64,000 nt of DNA from Calocera cornea HHB12733 (lineage: Eukaryota; Basidiomycota; Dacrymycetes; Dacrymycetales; Dacrymycetaceae): NCBI GenBank assembly GCA_001632435.1, contig KV423937.1, positions 1-64,000 on the forward strand. Reading direction: 5' to 3'. The notes under the pieces are model-generated. The model did not search any database. It was not told where the DNA came from and saw only the letters and a program-made list of their open reading frames with translations. The position numbers were made by a program, and so were the translations under genes. Each line of letters starts with the position of its first letter. The stretch's first letter is position 1. This document shows positions 1-12,242 of this stretch, one piece after another.

Positions 1-496
1 AGGGGGGGGAGGGAGCGGGGGAGCGGCAGCAGGAGCGACGTGGAGGGTGGGGTGGGGCGCAGCGCGACGGAAGGCCGGCGGGACGGTACGAATGGACGGG
101 CAGGACGGGCAGGATACTGTTTTGAAGCGGGCTGCAGCGGGTGGAACATGGCATTATTCTTTTTCTACCTTCAGGGCCATATACGATGTGTAGATACAAG
201 AATTCATTCGTTGCCGCATAAAGTGGACCATGGTGCTTACGGTGCTGCGGCGCTGCAGCACCCCTCTGCAGCTGGGCCACCTCCAACAGCATTGGGAGCC
301 GCGCGGGAAACCCCCCTCTAGGGTCCTTGACATTAGGACTGCGGGCTGCCCGGCTCACCCCGACACAGGGTCACAGACCAACTTCAGCTTCCGTCCTTGG
401 GCCGACTTGTGGGTTCCAGCATCACCCGCTGATCCTCTTCCCCACCGTTCCGTTTCGTCCCTCTCCTTTCTCCCACGAGCAAGCAAGGTCGCAGGG
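1..496. other. gene-free left edge / adenylate kinase upstream region
   Basis: No coding frame here resembles a known protein. The first 60 bases are a G-rich purine tract. The last 100 bases before the adenylate kinase ATG are pyrimidine-rich, as in many basidiomycete promoters and 5' leaders. Confidence 0.4.
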
Positions 497-1474
<978 letters not shown>

Positions 1475-1851
1475 GCGCTGCGATAGAGCATCCTGTACTC
1501 GTCGTAGTATTTCAAAAGAACGACCGTTCCTCAAAATTGATGGGCTGCTCGCCCTTCTGTGTGCCGTAATTCGGAAGCGCTGTTCAGGGTCGCATGTACA
1601 CGCGATTCTTGAATAATTCGCTTTACATGAACAAAAAGACGTCAAATAGAACAAGCCAGGACGTAAAGGGAGGATGAAACCTAGGACATGCGGACGGGAG
1701 AGCTCCACGAACTACTGTACTGCCTACTATGATACCAGACCTGCCTGCTCGCGCCTCGTAGGAGAGTCGAAGGGACGTGGCACGTCAAGCAGGCTGAGTG
1801 GAAGGGGGAAGGAAGACGCGATCCACAGAAGGGGAACGCTGTGCATGCTCT
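1475..1851. other. convergent 3' intergenic region (ADK1 / CDC42)
   Basis: Between two converging stop codons. It presumably holds both 3' UTRs. No gene or clear repeat seen. Confidence 0.5.
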
Positions 1852-2657
1852 TTAGGCGATGACACACTTCGGGCCCTTCTTCTTGACGACAGGCGGCTCC
1901 AATGCAGCAACGATTGCCTGCATATAAGGTTAGGGCGGCGTCAATAGGCAGCTGGCGGACAGGCGTACCTCATCAAACACGTTCTTCAACCCCTTCTGCG
2001 TGAGCGCAGAGCACTCGACGTACTTAACCGCACCAAGTTCGCGTGCGAGTCGCTCACCCTGCTCGGGTTGGATTGGCTGCTGCTTCTGTCTCTGCAACTT
2101 CTGCTTCACTTGAGCATCTTCGCGCAAATCGATTTGGGTGCCGACGATAAGGCACGGCACGCCTGGGCAGTGGTGGTGCACCTCGGGGAACCACTTCTCC
2201 TTCACGTTCTCGAACGACGCGGGGGAGGTGACGCTGAAGCAGACCAGAAACACGTCTGTCTGTGGGTACGACAGCGGGCGGAGGCGGTCATAATCTTCCT
2301 GACCTGTTTGGACGCGATATCTCAGCTCACGCTCAGGGGCCAAGCGAGTACGCAATACGAACCAGCAGTATCGAACAGACCGAGCGTGTACGGGTCGTCG
2401 CCGATCATTACTGTCACCGCGTAGTTATCGAACACCTGCAAGATTGGCATATTAGCAAGACAAGATGCATGCGAAACGCGTATACGCACGGTCGGCACAT
2501 ACTCGCTCGGAAACTTGTTTGTTGTATATGATATAAGCAGGCAAGTCTAGAGGCAAAGGGCGGGTGATCAGATTCTCTAACATGCTTTTCCAGTACGAGA
2601 GCTGCACACTTTTCCGACAGCACCATCTCCGACAACGACACATTTTATCGTCTGCAT
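1852..2657 (-). CDS. CDC42: Rho-family GTPase Cdc42
   Basis: Small GTPase that controls polarised growth, actin and septins at the plasma membrane. Five exons (2610-2657, 2490-2546, 2363-2435, 1969-2303, 1852-1917) join to 192 residues with every splice site GT-AG. Visible motifs: P-loop GDGAVGKT, effector loop YVPTVFDNYAV, switch [21 protein letters not shown] in place of the usual TKxD-like guanine motif, and the ECSALT box. The body and the Rho insert are close to canonical Cdc42. The tail is [10 protein letters not shown], a polybasic stretch plus a CAAX box. The last residue is Ala where yeast and animal Cdc42 usually have Leu. The identity is secure; Rac1 is less likely because of the [20 protein letters not shown] stretch. 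Confidence 0.95.
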
Positions 2658-3638
2658 GTTCGTTTATCTATGACGCTGGGCGAGTCGAGACGGCGGAGAT
2701 CGGAAGAGGGAGGAGGGACGTAGGTTGGTCTGGATGAGATGGATGGGTTAGGCGGGATCTGCGGCAGCACTGCACTGAACACACCGGTTGGGAGATAGGA
2801 GCCCGCGAACGCCACCCGTCGTCAACGGCGGACCCTGTAATTTCATCTCAGCAAACCCGGAGCTGTCTGATGCAGACGATGAACGCACTGGATGAGGCGA
2901 GGAGGGGAGATGAGGGCGAGGAGGGAGGAGAAGGAGTGGAGGCAATGTATGTGAGTGGTTGTGTGTGTTGTGTGTGCCCCTTGAGCAGAGGGTGAGACTG
3001 CTCCCTACGGCAGGTCGCCTCCAGGAGGCCAATTGATTCCGGCGGGACCCCTGATCGGTAATTGGGGTGCAGCGACCTGGAGTCTGCGACGACCAAAACA
3101 CCATCGGAGTTTGGCAATCGATCAGAGGCGCCCAAAAGACCATGGACTTTCGCACCGTTCCTTGTTGCCAACCAGAGCTTCCAATTCAGCCAGAGTACCA
3201 ACAAGGGACAAGCGGTGATCTGGTCCACCTACGTGGGGCTTCCAAACTCTATCTGTGATGCAATCCGAGTTCTTCCGTGGCGCTAAGAAGTCCAGGCTGT
3301 CCATCACACCGCAAGCCCCGAATAGGGCAGTTGACGCGTAGACTGGAATAGCTGATGGGGCCTGCTCTTGGCATTGTTAATGGATTAATTGCGGCTCATT
3401 CGCGTCCCTCCGCCTGTTTTCCGCGCATTGGCCTTCAACCCAGACCATTCGAAGTAAGGGGATGGTGTATTTCTGGCCTAAGGTTGGTTATATTAGCATG
3501 TGGGTATGGTCGTAACTGTGAATCATGTGAGGATGTGTGTATATGCTACATAGTGAGCTGGTGTTAGCTGCCGACCGCCAGCTTGTCTCTCCCTCAGCAG
3601 CATTCGCTCCCTCAGCAGCATCCTTTCCAGCCTCATCA
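2658..3638. other. gene-free stretch upstream of CDC42
   Basis: About 1 kb with only short, overlapping, low-quality frames. It contains the CDC42 upstream region (purine-rich on the + strand near 2690-2730) and the 3' flank of the first CAX gene. No gene seen. Confidence 0.4.
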
Positions 3639-5748
3639 TCAACATGTCAGCCCGATAGCAGATGCTGCATCGTAGCCGGGCTGTAGAAGGTCAAGCAGTC
3701 AGTACAGCGCTCATTGTCATCATACAACATATTCTTACATAGTACCAGTAGATGAGGGCTATGATGACATAGAGAGCTGTGTTCATTACAGGTTAGTAGT
3801 GTCATCCCTTTGTGAAGGGTTGGAACGTACTCATCAGTATCCATCCTTCCAGCCAGTTGCTCTTTGCATCAGCCATCGTGTGATTGACCAAGAGGACGGA
3901 TAGGAAGAGAAGCTATCATAACCACATTAGCCCAGGTTACAGCAATCATTGAGAAGGCACATACCACGGTTGAAAGGGGATCAAACAGCAAAGACAGTGG
4001 CTTACTGATCGGTGCAGGGAAGCACCACGCCATGATGACCACCAGAGGGATCACCAGATGGGTGATCTGGATCGCCGATCCAACTGCGATGGAGATAGAC
4101 ATGTCCCTCTTATCTTTCCAAGCCATGGTCACTGCTGTGAAGTGTTCGGCGGCGTTTCCAGCAAAGGGCAGGAGTATCATTCCTACGAACTCCTGGCTGA
4201 TGTTGCCTGATGCCACTATGCCGTTAATAGAGCCCACAAGGAACTCAGCTGTTGTAGCAACCAGCTGCAAAGCGGTTTAGCACGTTGCAAGGATTGAAAA
4301 CACAGTGTCACTGCTTACAGCGGCAATCATCACAAGAAGCACTACTGCCACCCATGCCCTCATCAACTTTGGCTCCTCGAAATCCTCTGGTAGAAGCACC
4401 AATGCAGCCAGTGGAACCTGCACGTCCGGATTGCCGTCTGAAAGTGTTTCATTGGAAGTGGGGCTGGTTTGCTTGCTTGTCGATCCAAGTTCTGACTGAG
4501 CTGGCTGATTAGAAGGCAGTTCATACAGCCCCAGTGCATTAGCTGTCCCCAGTTCAGGATCTTCAGCCACACGTGGACGCCTGTGACTGAGCTTCATGAC
4601 TTGGTGTTGGACAGAGTCGGTAGCATCGCGGAAGAGTTTCTTGACGCGTCCAATAGGACGAAGGAGGTTGGGAGGACTTCTATATGGTTCGGATGCCGGA
4701 CCGCGAGAGTTGACCAGAGTGGAATGGGTCCACAACGCAAATACCAACTGAAATATGTAGACGAAGAGGAGGATCACAGATATCTAGAGCAAATCAGATA
4801 CATCCGGCTTCAGACCAGAAGACTACGACTCACTCCACGGCTGATCTTGAGAATGTCCATGCCCAGCGACGCGGTTTGGGTAGCCTTATCGAGGTCCGTG
4901 AGGTCGCCAGTGTCATGCATGGCTTGGACAGCGATATTATAGATGCCCGGCACGAGAAAGGCTATAGCACCCAATACCAGAATCCCGCTGTTCACTTGGG
5001 ATGGCGTGATTTGGAAGCCTTGTTCATAGTATCGTAAACCGCCAACAAAGACTGTACAATATTTGAGTTGGTGCAGATGATATCGTTTCACGAGACGTAC
5101 AGGACATTCCGAGCACCAGCAGAAGGTTTGACAAAACCGAGCCGATCACTAGACGAAGACATGAGACTTTCCACTGATCGAAGCAAAGCTACTTACACGA
5201 GGACTGGACGATCGTCAACTGACAGTGCGCTAGGGCAAGTATCGCCACAATGAGCTCAACTGATCAGACCGACCCAGTTAGCAAGCGCCGAGGTGAGGGC
5301 ACACACGACCTACCAAAGTTACCAAGCGCAACATTAAGAAGAGCGGCTAGAGTCTCCCTGATGTGCGTTCAACGAACAGTCCAGCAAGAACTGAGACTTA
5401 TTATGGAGAGAGTTGTGCTCACCCAGTGGACTTGGACAGCTCGTCCGTGGTCCAGCACAGTAAGTTTGACAGGGGGATTAGCGCCAAGAAGTTGACTGTC
5501 GCTGTCGGTTGGATCTAGCAGCATCAGAAGAGAAAAGGTACGCACAGCTGAATACGACGCCGTCCCGAGTGGGAGCTACGAAGCGGGCTATCCAGCCGGC
5601 GACCAGGAAAACCAGCAGACTGTTAAGTGCTAAACATGTATTCAGACTGTTGTCTTGTCAGAGATGATGAACGCGTCTCACGCCAGTTCTGAGACGTCGC
5701 GACCATAACACCGCGGTGGAACTCCTTCGTCCATTGAGCCAGCGTCAT
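3639..5748 (-). CDS. vacuolar Ca2+/H+ exchanger (CAX), copy 1
   Basis: Antiporter that loads Ca2+ into the vacuole against the proton gradient. The reading frame can be followed through all introns to the stop at 3639-3641. The 5' part joins ...TSQNW to LNSLLVFLVAGW through an intron at 5630-5681. The two CAX signature helices are present: GNFVELIVAILAL near the N-terminus and GNAAEHFTAV in the second half. Between them lies an acidic, Ser/Pro-rich cytosolic loop of about 110 residues. The protein ends in YYPGYDAASAIGLTC. GNFVE departs from the usual GNAVE of CAX helix 1. The start is tentative: ATG 5748 is the first Met in the last clear exon, and an upstream exon is possible because a good acceptor precedes it near 5766. 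Tandem to copy 2 on the same strand. Confidence 0.85.
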
Positions 5749-6545
5749 ATTGTGTTGTACTGCCCACTGTGAGCTTAGTGAGAGGTGATGGTGGGTGCGT
5801 GAGCTGACAATACACTGTCTATTGCAGCGAAAACGGCGCCTCTTATACAAATTTGACTTGCCAATCCGGGATTACGCAGCTGTACCGGAAACGCGGCGCG
5901 TCACTCTTCCTTCCGGCACAAGGCTTCCAGCGGGTTTGCACCGAGTGGCGAATCAACGTTGCCTCAATGTATTCAATGGTGGACCTTAGCTTCGGTCGTG
6001 AATCCAGCTGCCGCGTTTCTCACCCTTTCGGAGAGGCTAGAAGGGACGCAAACCTAGGACGGAGCGGTATACCCAAGAGTTGAATTCGGACGACCACCCC
6101 AAAGTCTACGTAAGACCGCCGTATATGGTACAGTCTACCAAGACGATCAATACATGTGCGATGGCTTGGCCCACAGTCACGGGGACTCACAGCTTAGGGC
6201 ATCATGCTGTGCATGCACCGTCAAGCCGTATCCACGTTGCAACCGCCAGGCATACGCGACTTTTACGGGTACGAACGAAAACCCTGAATTGAATTCCTGA
6301 ACGTGATGTGGCCGAAGTGATGACATCGCGACGCACAAGAAAACCCGGGGCCGTCGTTGGAAGCAGCTCTGTATGCACCCCATAGCAGTGCTCCAGAAGG
6401 ACGTCGTTAGTCCTTCGGAAACTCGCGAAGCTCGTCGCGACTGGACTCTCTAGCTATACAAATGGCCAGTATCATTGTTATTGTGCATGTGTAGATTATC
6501 ATTGAGGCTCATACAACGAGATACGTATCTGTCCGGTATTTATGT
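5749..6545. other. intergenic region between the two CAX genes
   Basis: About 800 bp between tandem paralogues. A 5' non-coding exon or N-terminal exon of copy 1 could lie near 5770-5850. No other gene is supported. Confidence 0.35.
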
Positions 6546-8863
6546 TCAGCACGGGAGGTTCAACGCCTGGGAAGGATTGTAGCCGGGCTGGAGGATCGAA
6601 GAACTATTTAGAGACAAGCGTAGACGGAAAATCATCTGTACTCACGTAGAACCAGAACGATACCGCCACAATAACGTAAAGCACTGGATCACGACATCAG
6701 AAACCCGCGTTGGACCACCAGATAAGCGACAACATACTCATGAGGATCATCCCTTCCAGCCAGTTGCTTTTAGCATCCTGTGTGGTATAGTTGACGGTCA
6801 AGACAGCGAGAAATAGTACCTAGTGCCATTATATCAGTATCACTCGCCAAAGCGAGACATCGAAAAGACATACCACACTCTCGAAGGGATCAAACAACAT
6901 TGTCAAGGGCTTTCCCATGATCCATGCCACAACGACGACGAACGGTATGACGAATACCGCGATCTGGATGCTCGATCCAACCGCCACGCCGATCGAGAGA
7001 TCCAGCTTGTCCTTGATGGCAACCGTGACGGCGGTGACATGCTCCGCAGCATTACCAACAATGGGGAGTAGGATTAGACCGACCCATTCCTCACTGATTG
7101 CACCGGTTGCAGTAACTCCGTCGATGGAATCGACGAGGAACTCGGCGGTCACACCAACCAGCTGGAAACAGGTCAGGCACATTGCATTTCACGAACGATG
7201 GCAGCACTTACTACCGTTACAATCAGTAGTAGCCCGATGGTAACCGGCACGTTCATCTGGAGCTCCTGCTCGTCGTCCTCCGTCGGTGGTACAGGTTCTC
7301 CATGCCCGTGTGCAAGACGGGAGGCCTCTGCAGCCTCGAGATCATTCTCCATGCCATCAGGAACTGGCGCAGGTTGCTGAACATCTGCAATATGCGGCTC
7401 TGGCGGCGATGTGGAGTTGGCGCGTTGATCAGGACCGTCTGGCTGAGCTGGTGCATCAGCCTGCGCCTCAAGGGGAAGATCCAAGGGGGGCAAGGGGGGC
7501 CTCTTCTTCGACTTTGAGGATGGTGATTTCGATCGGGGAAAGGACTCCTTCCATTTGTCCTGCATGTTGTGCATGAGCATCGTGGGCCCTTTGAAACCAG
7601 TCGGATATAGCGTCGATTCCTGACTCGTCGCGTTCATCATCGACGCGTGCGACCACAATGTGAAGATGAGGTAGCATAGATATATAAACAGCAGTATGAC
7701 GGCGACCTGTAGGAGATGAGCGATGTGTTGTGCAAACAGTCAGATATAACGTACCCCGTGGCTCATCTGTAAGATATCAGAACCCAACACGCTTGTGGGA
7801 ACATCATTGCTGGTGTTGTTATCGGAGGAGTTGCTGCTTCGAACAGCAATGTTGAACGCTCCAGGAAGAAGCACGGCTACAACGCTGAGGAAGAGGAGCT
7901 CGCTGTTGACCTGCGATGGTGTGACGAGGAATCCTTGCTCCGAGTACTTCACGCCGCCAGCATAGACTGCATAGTACGAATCAGCAACGCGGAGACAGTC
8001 CGATATACAGAGGCCGCATACAACACATTCCCAAAACAAGCAAAAGATTGCTCAAGATAGATCCAATCACTGAATGATGTGAGTTATGGAGTTTGTAGGG
8101 GGGAGGAGAACTTACGAGACGATTGTACGACGGTAAGCTTGCATTGGATCAGAGCGATAATTGCAACTATGAGCTCGACTGCATTCGACTCGCGGTAAGC
8201 ATATAACCGGTCATCGCATGAAACTGAGCGCTGCATACCTGCGTTTCCCAACGTTGCATTAAGTAGACCGCCGAGGGTTTCCCTAAGCGTATTGTCAGTA
8301 AGGCCAACGGGAGCAACCAGATGAAACATACCCGACGCGGATGGCCAGTTCTTCTGTTGAAAAGGCCAGGAGATTCGCTAAGGGTATAATAGCAAGGAAT
8401 GTTGCTGGGCGCTACGATTTGAATCATGCTCCATGAACCCCAGAACAAAGACTCACTGACAAAAACGGCGACAGGAGTGATTGGGGTGAAATGTAGCGCC
8501 CAGCCGACCGGTATGAATATCAGGAGGACATTCAGCCCTGTCCATCTGATGAGTCTATACTGTAAGCGCAGACGCAGTTAATTACTCACAGCTGGACTTG
8601 ACTATAGTCATGATGCTGCTCCATGTAGAAGGTGCCTTATCTTTCAGCTTTTTCTTCGGCTTAAGATGTAGCTGCAACACCATCCTGAAGCGAGCGATGA
8701 CCTGGCTGAAGTTGAGGGATGTTCGCCATCTTCGAACGGCTATGGCCTTCGCGGCTTCGTCTTTCTTCTGGGTAGATGGACTTATTGAGGCATTGGGGGA
8801 TCCCCGGGACGAATGTGATCGTCTCGAAAGATTCGCTCCAGCTGTGTGTAGGTTTGTAAGCAT
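6546..8863 (-). CDS. vacuolar Ca2+/H+ exchanger (CAX), copy 2
   Basis: Same family and role as the neighbouring copy. Start ATG 8863 has an in-frame stop 15 bases upstream. Exon 1 (8586-8863) is followed by a 40-bp intron (8546-8585), then WTGLNVLLIFIPVGW. CAX signatures: LLNATLGNAVELIVAIIAL (split by an intron after GNA), SEQGFLVTPSQVNS, and GNAAEHVTAVTVAIKD in the second half. The central cytosolic loop is long (roughly 140 residues), Pro/Glu-rich, and unlike that of copy 1. The C-terminus YPGYNPSQALNLPC is reached through two short final introns. All frames join, so the gene looks intact. Both copies keep the GNAxEH residues needed for cation binding. Confidence 0.88.
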
Positions 8864-9832
8864 CCTGAGTACGAATTGTTATTGACCAACATGGTCGCCT
8901 TCCCACGGCATCTACTTGAGACATACGATATCAAAGCGCTCAGGTGGAGATGCAAAAATAACCACGGAGGCGCCGGCGTGATGGGCAGAGAGCAGAAGGA
9001 GAGTGCGTAGCTGGCGGGCACGCTGTTGGACCCTTCCTATTATGTATGCACTGCCAGTGACGTCGTGGGTACGCCATGGCCATCGGGCGGCGGCGGCGGG
9101 GACATCGGGGCAGAAGTTTTCGATCCGGGAATCTGGCCACTTCAAGTGAAAGATGTTATTCAATTTATGATGCTCGCACTTGGCGGATGCTCGAGATGTA
9201 GAAGCGAAAGTTGTTTCTCAAGCAAGACCGGTCACCCGGAAGCAACGTGGTTCTTGTCTGTTCTTCTGCACTGCCACGGGTTGACGAGCTCCGTCTCGTC
9301 TCGGTCTCGGATGGTCTTACCTCAGCCTTTGTTATCGTGGACGGCGCGGATAGATTTGGGTCCAGTCCAATTGACTTGACAACCTCGACTCATCTGGCGG
9401 CTTCATGTCAGCTCGTTTGGCCTCCAGATTTGTGCATCCTGACATCTCATCCTGACGAGCTTGCATCTGGCAACCCTTCTTATCACTCTCCTGTTGGAAC
9501 CCTTGCTGTATATTCGGAGTTCTCCGCGCATGTTCCTGATATCTGAACTGTACTCTGATAAAGTCGGAGCTGTAACTGAGGAAGCATCGCGCCATCCAGT
9601 TATTCGCACGGTGCTCAATGGGGTATAGACGTCGCTGAGGCTTATCATATATGTGCTGCTATCGTGTCCACCACAGATAAACCTCTCTTGTGATTCTTGT
9701 CCTTCGGAGATCTTCTTTAACACAAGTACCTGGAGCCTTATCATGGAGCGCAGATGCACGCTACATCTTACAGCAGCTCCCACCTGCTGAGCTAGCTATC
9801 GCGGTTCTTCCTTCAGCATACAGTGTTCAGCC
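8864..9832. other. divergent intergenic region (CAX copy 2 / permease)
   Basis: Nearly 1 kb between divergent start codons. Both strands have open frames of about 110-125 codons, but none resembles a known family or continues through credible introns. Probably both promoters. Confidence 0.4.
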
Positions 9833-11824
9833 ATGTCCGACATCGAGAAACATGCCGACTCGAACAAGGTGCACACGGCGGCCCAGTTGCACGTCACCAC
9901 CGTGTTGGCAGACGACGACATGCCTGTAGTGACCGACCACATTATGGACGCCGACGAGGAGGTGCTCGTTGCTCTGGGGTACAAGCAGGAGTTCAAGCGC
10001 GAGTTCTCGCTGTTGTCCAGCTTCAGCGTGTCATTCTCCGTGCTTGGGCTCCTGCCCTCGGTTGCCTCTACGCTGGGCTACAACATGGGATATGCGGGAC
10101 CGGTGGGAATGGTCTGGGGATGGGTTGTTGCAGCAACCCTGATTCAGTTTGTGGTGCTGAGTATGGCTGAGCTCTGCTCGTCCATGGTACGTGCAATCCC
10201 CCAAGTACTCTCTCATTACTGACTGGTTTTGGACAGCCTACGTCTGGTGGATTGTACTATGCTTCTGCTGTCCTGGCTCCAGACGGCTGGGGACCGCTCG
10301 CGGCGTGGATTACTGGCTGGGTGAGCATCGTCTCGCTGTGAATTTGAACAACGCCTAATGGCGAAACAGTCCAACTTCATTGGTCAAGCGACTGGTCCTG
10401 CTTCGGTCGATTATTCTCTGGCTGCCATGATCATGGCTGCCGTTGCGATGGGTAAGTCTGGCATGGTCCAAGTGCGCCTTTCGTGACACTCTAACATATG
10501 TACCTAGTGAGCGATAGCTTTGTGCCGACGATCTGGCAGACCTACCTGCTCTTCCTGCTCCTTCTCTTCCTCCACGGTACCGTCACGTCCCTGAGCACCA
10601 AGCTGCTTGCTCGTATCAACATCTTCTCGGCAACTTTCAACTTCGTGGCGCTTGTCGTAGCACTCGTCGTCATCCCGGCGGCGAGCATCCAGATGCCGAA
10701 GCTCAACTCTGCCCAGTATGTCTTCACGTCGTTCGTGAATGGCACGGGCTGGCCAGACGGATTCGCCTTCTTGATGAGCTGGCTCGCTGTTATCTGGACC
10801 ATGTCCGGTTATGATGCACCTTTCCATTTGGTATGCAATTTATTTACTGACGTGTACCTTTTCTTACTGGTTTTACAGGCCGAAGAGGCGTCGAATGCCA
10901 ACATAGCAGCACCTCGTGCAATCGTCATGACCGGTGTATCCGGCGGCATCCTCGGCTGGTTCCTCAACCTGGTCCTTGCCTACGTCGTCCAGGATATTGG
11001 GGCGGTCATGGCATCGCCTGTCGGGCAGCCTATGGGATCTTTGTTGCTCAGCGTACTCGGTCCCTCGGGAGGTGTTGGAATGTTCTCGCTGGTGATCATT
11101 TGTCAGTTCTGCATGGGCCAGTCGGTATGTCGAATGAGGTCCCAATCTCGAACCGCAGTCTGATAGGATGCAGTGCTTGACCGCAGCCTCGCGTGTCGTT
11201 TACGCATACAGCCGCGATGGTGCTCTTCCCGGAAGTCGCATCTGGGCCAAGGTCAACTCGTATACGCAGACACCAGTCTATGCCGTCTGGTTCATCATTG
11301 GCATCGCGGCGCTTCTAGGTTTGCTAGCCTTCGCCTCCCCTGCTGCGATTGGCGCCATTTTCGCAATCGGTGCCGTGGCTCAGTACATCGCCTTCATCGT
11401 GCCTATCTTCTTGCGCGTCTTCGTCGTCGGAAATCGGTTCCGACCCGGTCCTTGGAATCTTGGACGATGGAGCCGCCCAATTGGTTTCGTCGCGTGCTGC
11501 TACGTGCTGCTAATCACGCCTATCCTGTTCTTCCCCTCAGCCCCCTCCCCGATCCTGACTGCTATGAACTGGTGAGATCCGATTCGCAGATTTTACCAAC
11601 AAGATATTGACCGCATTCACAGGGCTTGCGCCGTCTATGGCGGTGCCATGGGCCTGGCCTTGATCTGGTATGCGGTCGCCGCTAGGAAATGGTTCCGTGG
11701 CCCAAGAGTCAACATCGAACATCGCATGTACGGCAGGGACGCTGTGTCTGGTGTCTCCGGAGAAGACAAGTCCGAATCATACGAGAACGTTCTCGATGCG
11801 GGAGAAGACGAGAAGGCTGAATAA
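9833..11824 (+). CDS. amino-acid/GABA-type permease (APC superfamily)
   Basis: Twelve-helix proton-coupled transporter of the yeast Uga4/Hnm1-like group, probably in the plasma membrane or vacuole. The ATG at 9833 begins MSDIEKHAD with a hydrophilic N-tail of about 60 residues, then the first helix segment (SFSVSFSVLGLLPSVAST). Family landmarks: GPVGMVWGWVV, MAELCSSMPTSGGLYY (joined across the intron after codon Met), TGWSNFIGQ, a helix with MSGYDAPFHLAEE (the conserved helix-6 box before the APC EEASNA stretch), and FAASR-like TAASRVVYAYSRDGALPGS. Seven or so short introns are needed. The C-tail is acidic (DAGEDEKAE). Substrate cannot be read from sequence; GABA, choline or another amine are all possible for this group. 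Confidence 0.88.
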
Positions 11825-12242
11825 CAATCCATGGCGCTGAAACAAACTTGTCCGGATGTCTACTTCTGAGTTACCGTGATGTTTACTTGGTGGTATTTCT
11901 GTCTGAGTGAATATATGATCGAGTATATATGATGATAATCCTGTGCGTGTGTACGATAGTGAACATGCGCAGACTCAAACGCTAGGCTGAGGGAAGCATC
12001 GCCAAAGGAAGCGTAAAGGCGGTGCATGCTTCTGCATTGCCACTAGTAGCCGATGATGAAAAGTCCCGCGGTCTTTTGTTTGTGCCTCGCAACATCGCAA
12101 CCCGAATCGGGCCAGTCAACGCCTTTTGTTGCTGCTCATACTCAAACGCCATGTTCCAGCCACTGGCCTCCTCCCTTCTCTACTGCACCAACCCCGTAAT
12201 TGGGACCTTCTGTTCGCTCTCATTTCCCCCACCTCCTTCACC
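11825..12242. other. intergenic region, permease 3' / receptor-like gene 5'
   Basis: No gene seen. AT-richer than its neighbours around 11900-11950, compatible with a 3' UTR. A CT-rich tract directly precedes the next ATG. Confidence 0.4.

Noticed and set aside
5630..5681. A 28-bp intron in CAX copy 1 ending at the AACAG near 5620
   Set aside because: Too short for these introns. The 52-bp intron 5630-5681 fits in phase and gives the expected NWPLNSLLVFL junction.
3639..5748. CAX copy 1 as a pseudogene
   Set aside because: At first the frames looked broken and full of stops. Each break matches a GT-AG intron, and the joined protein keeps all CAX signatures.
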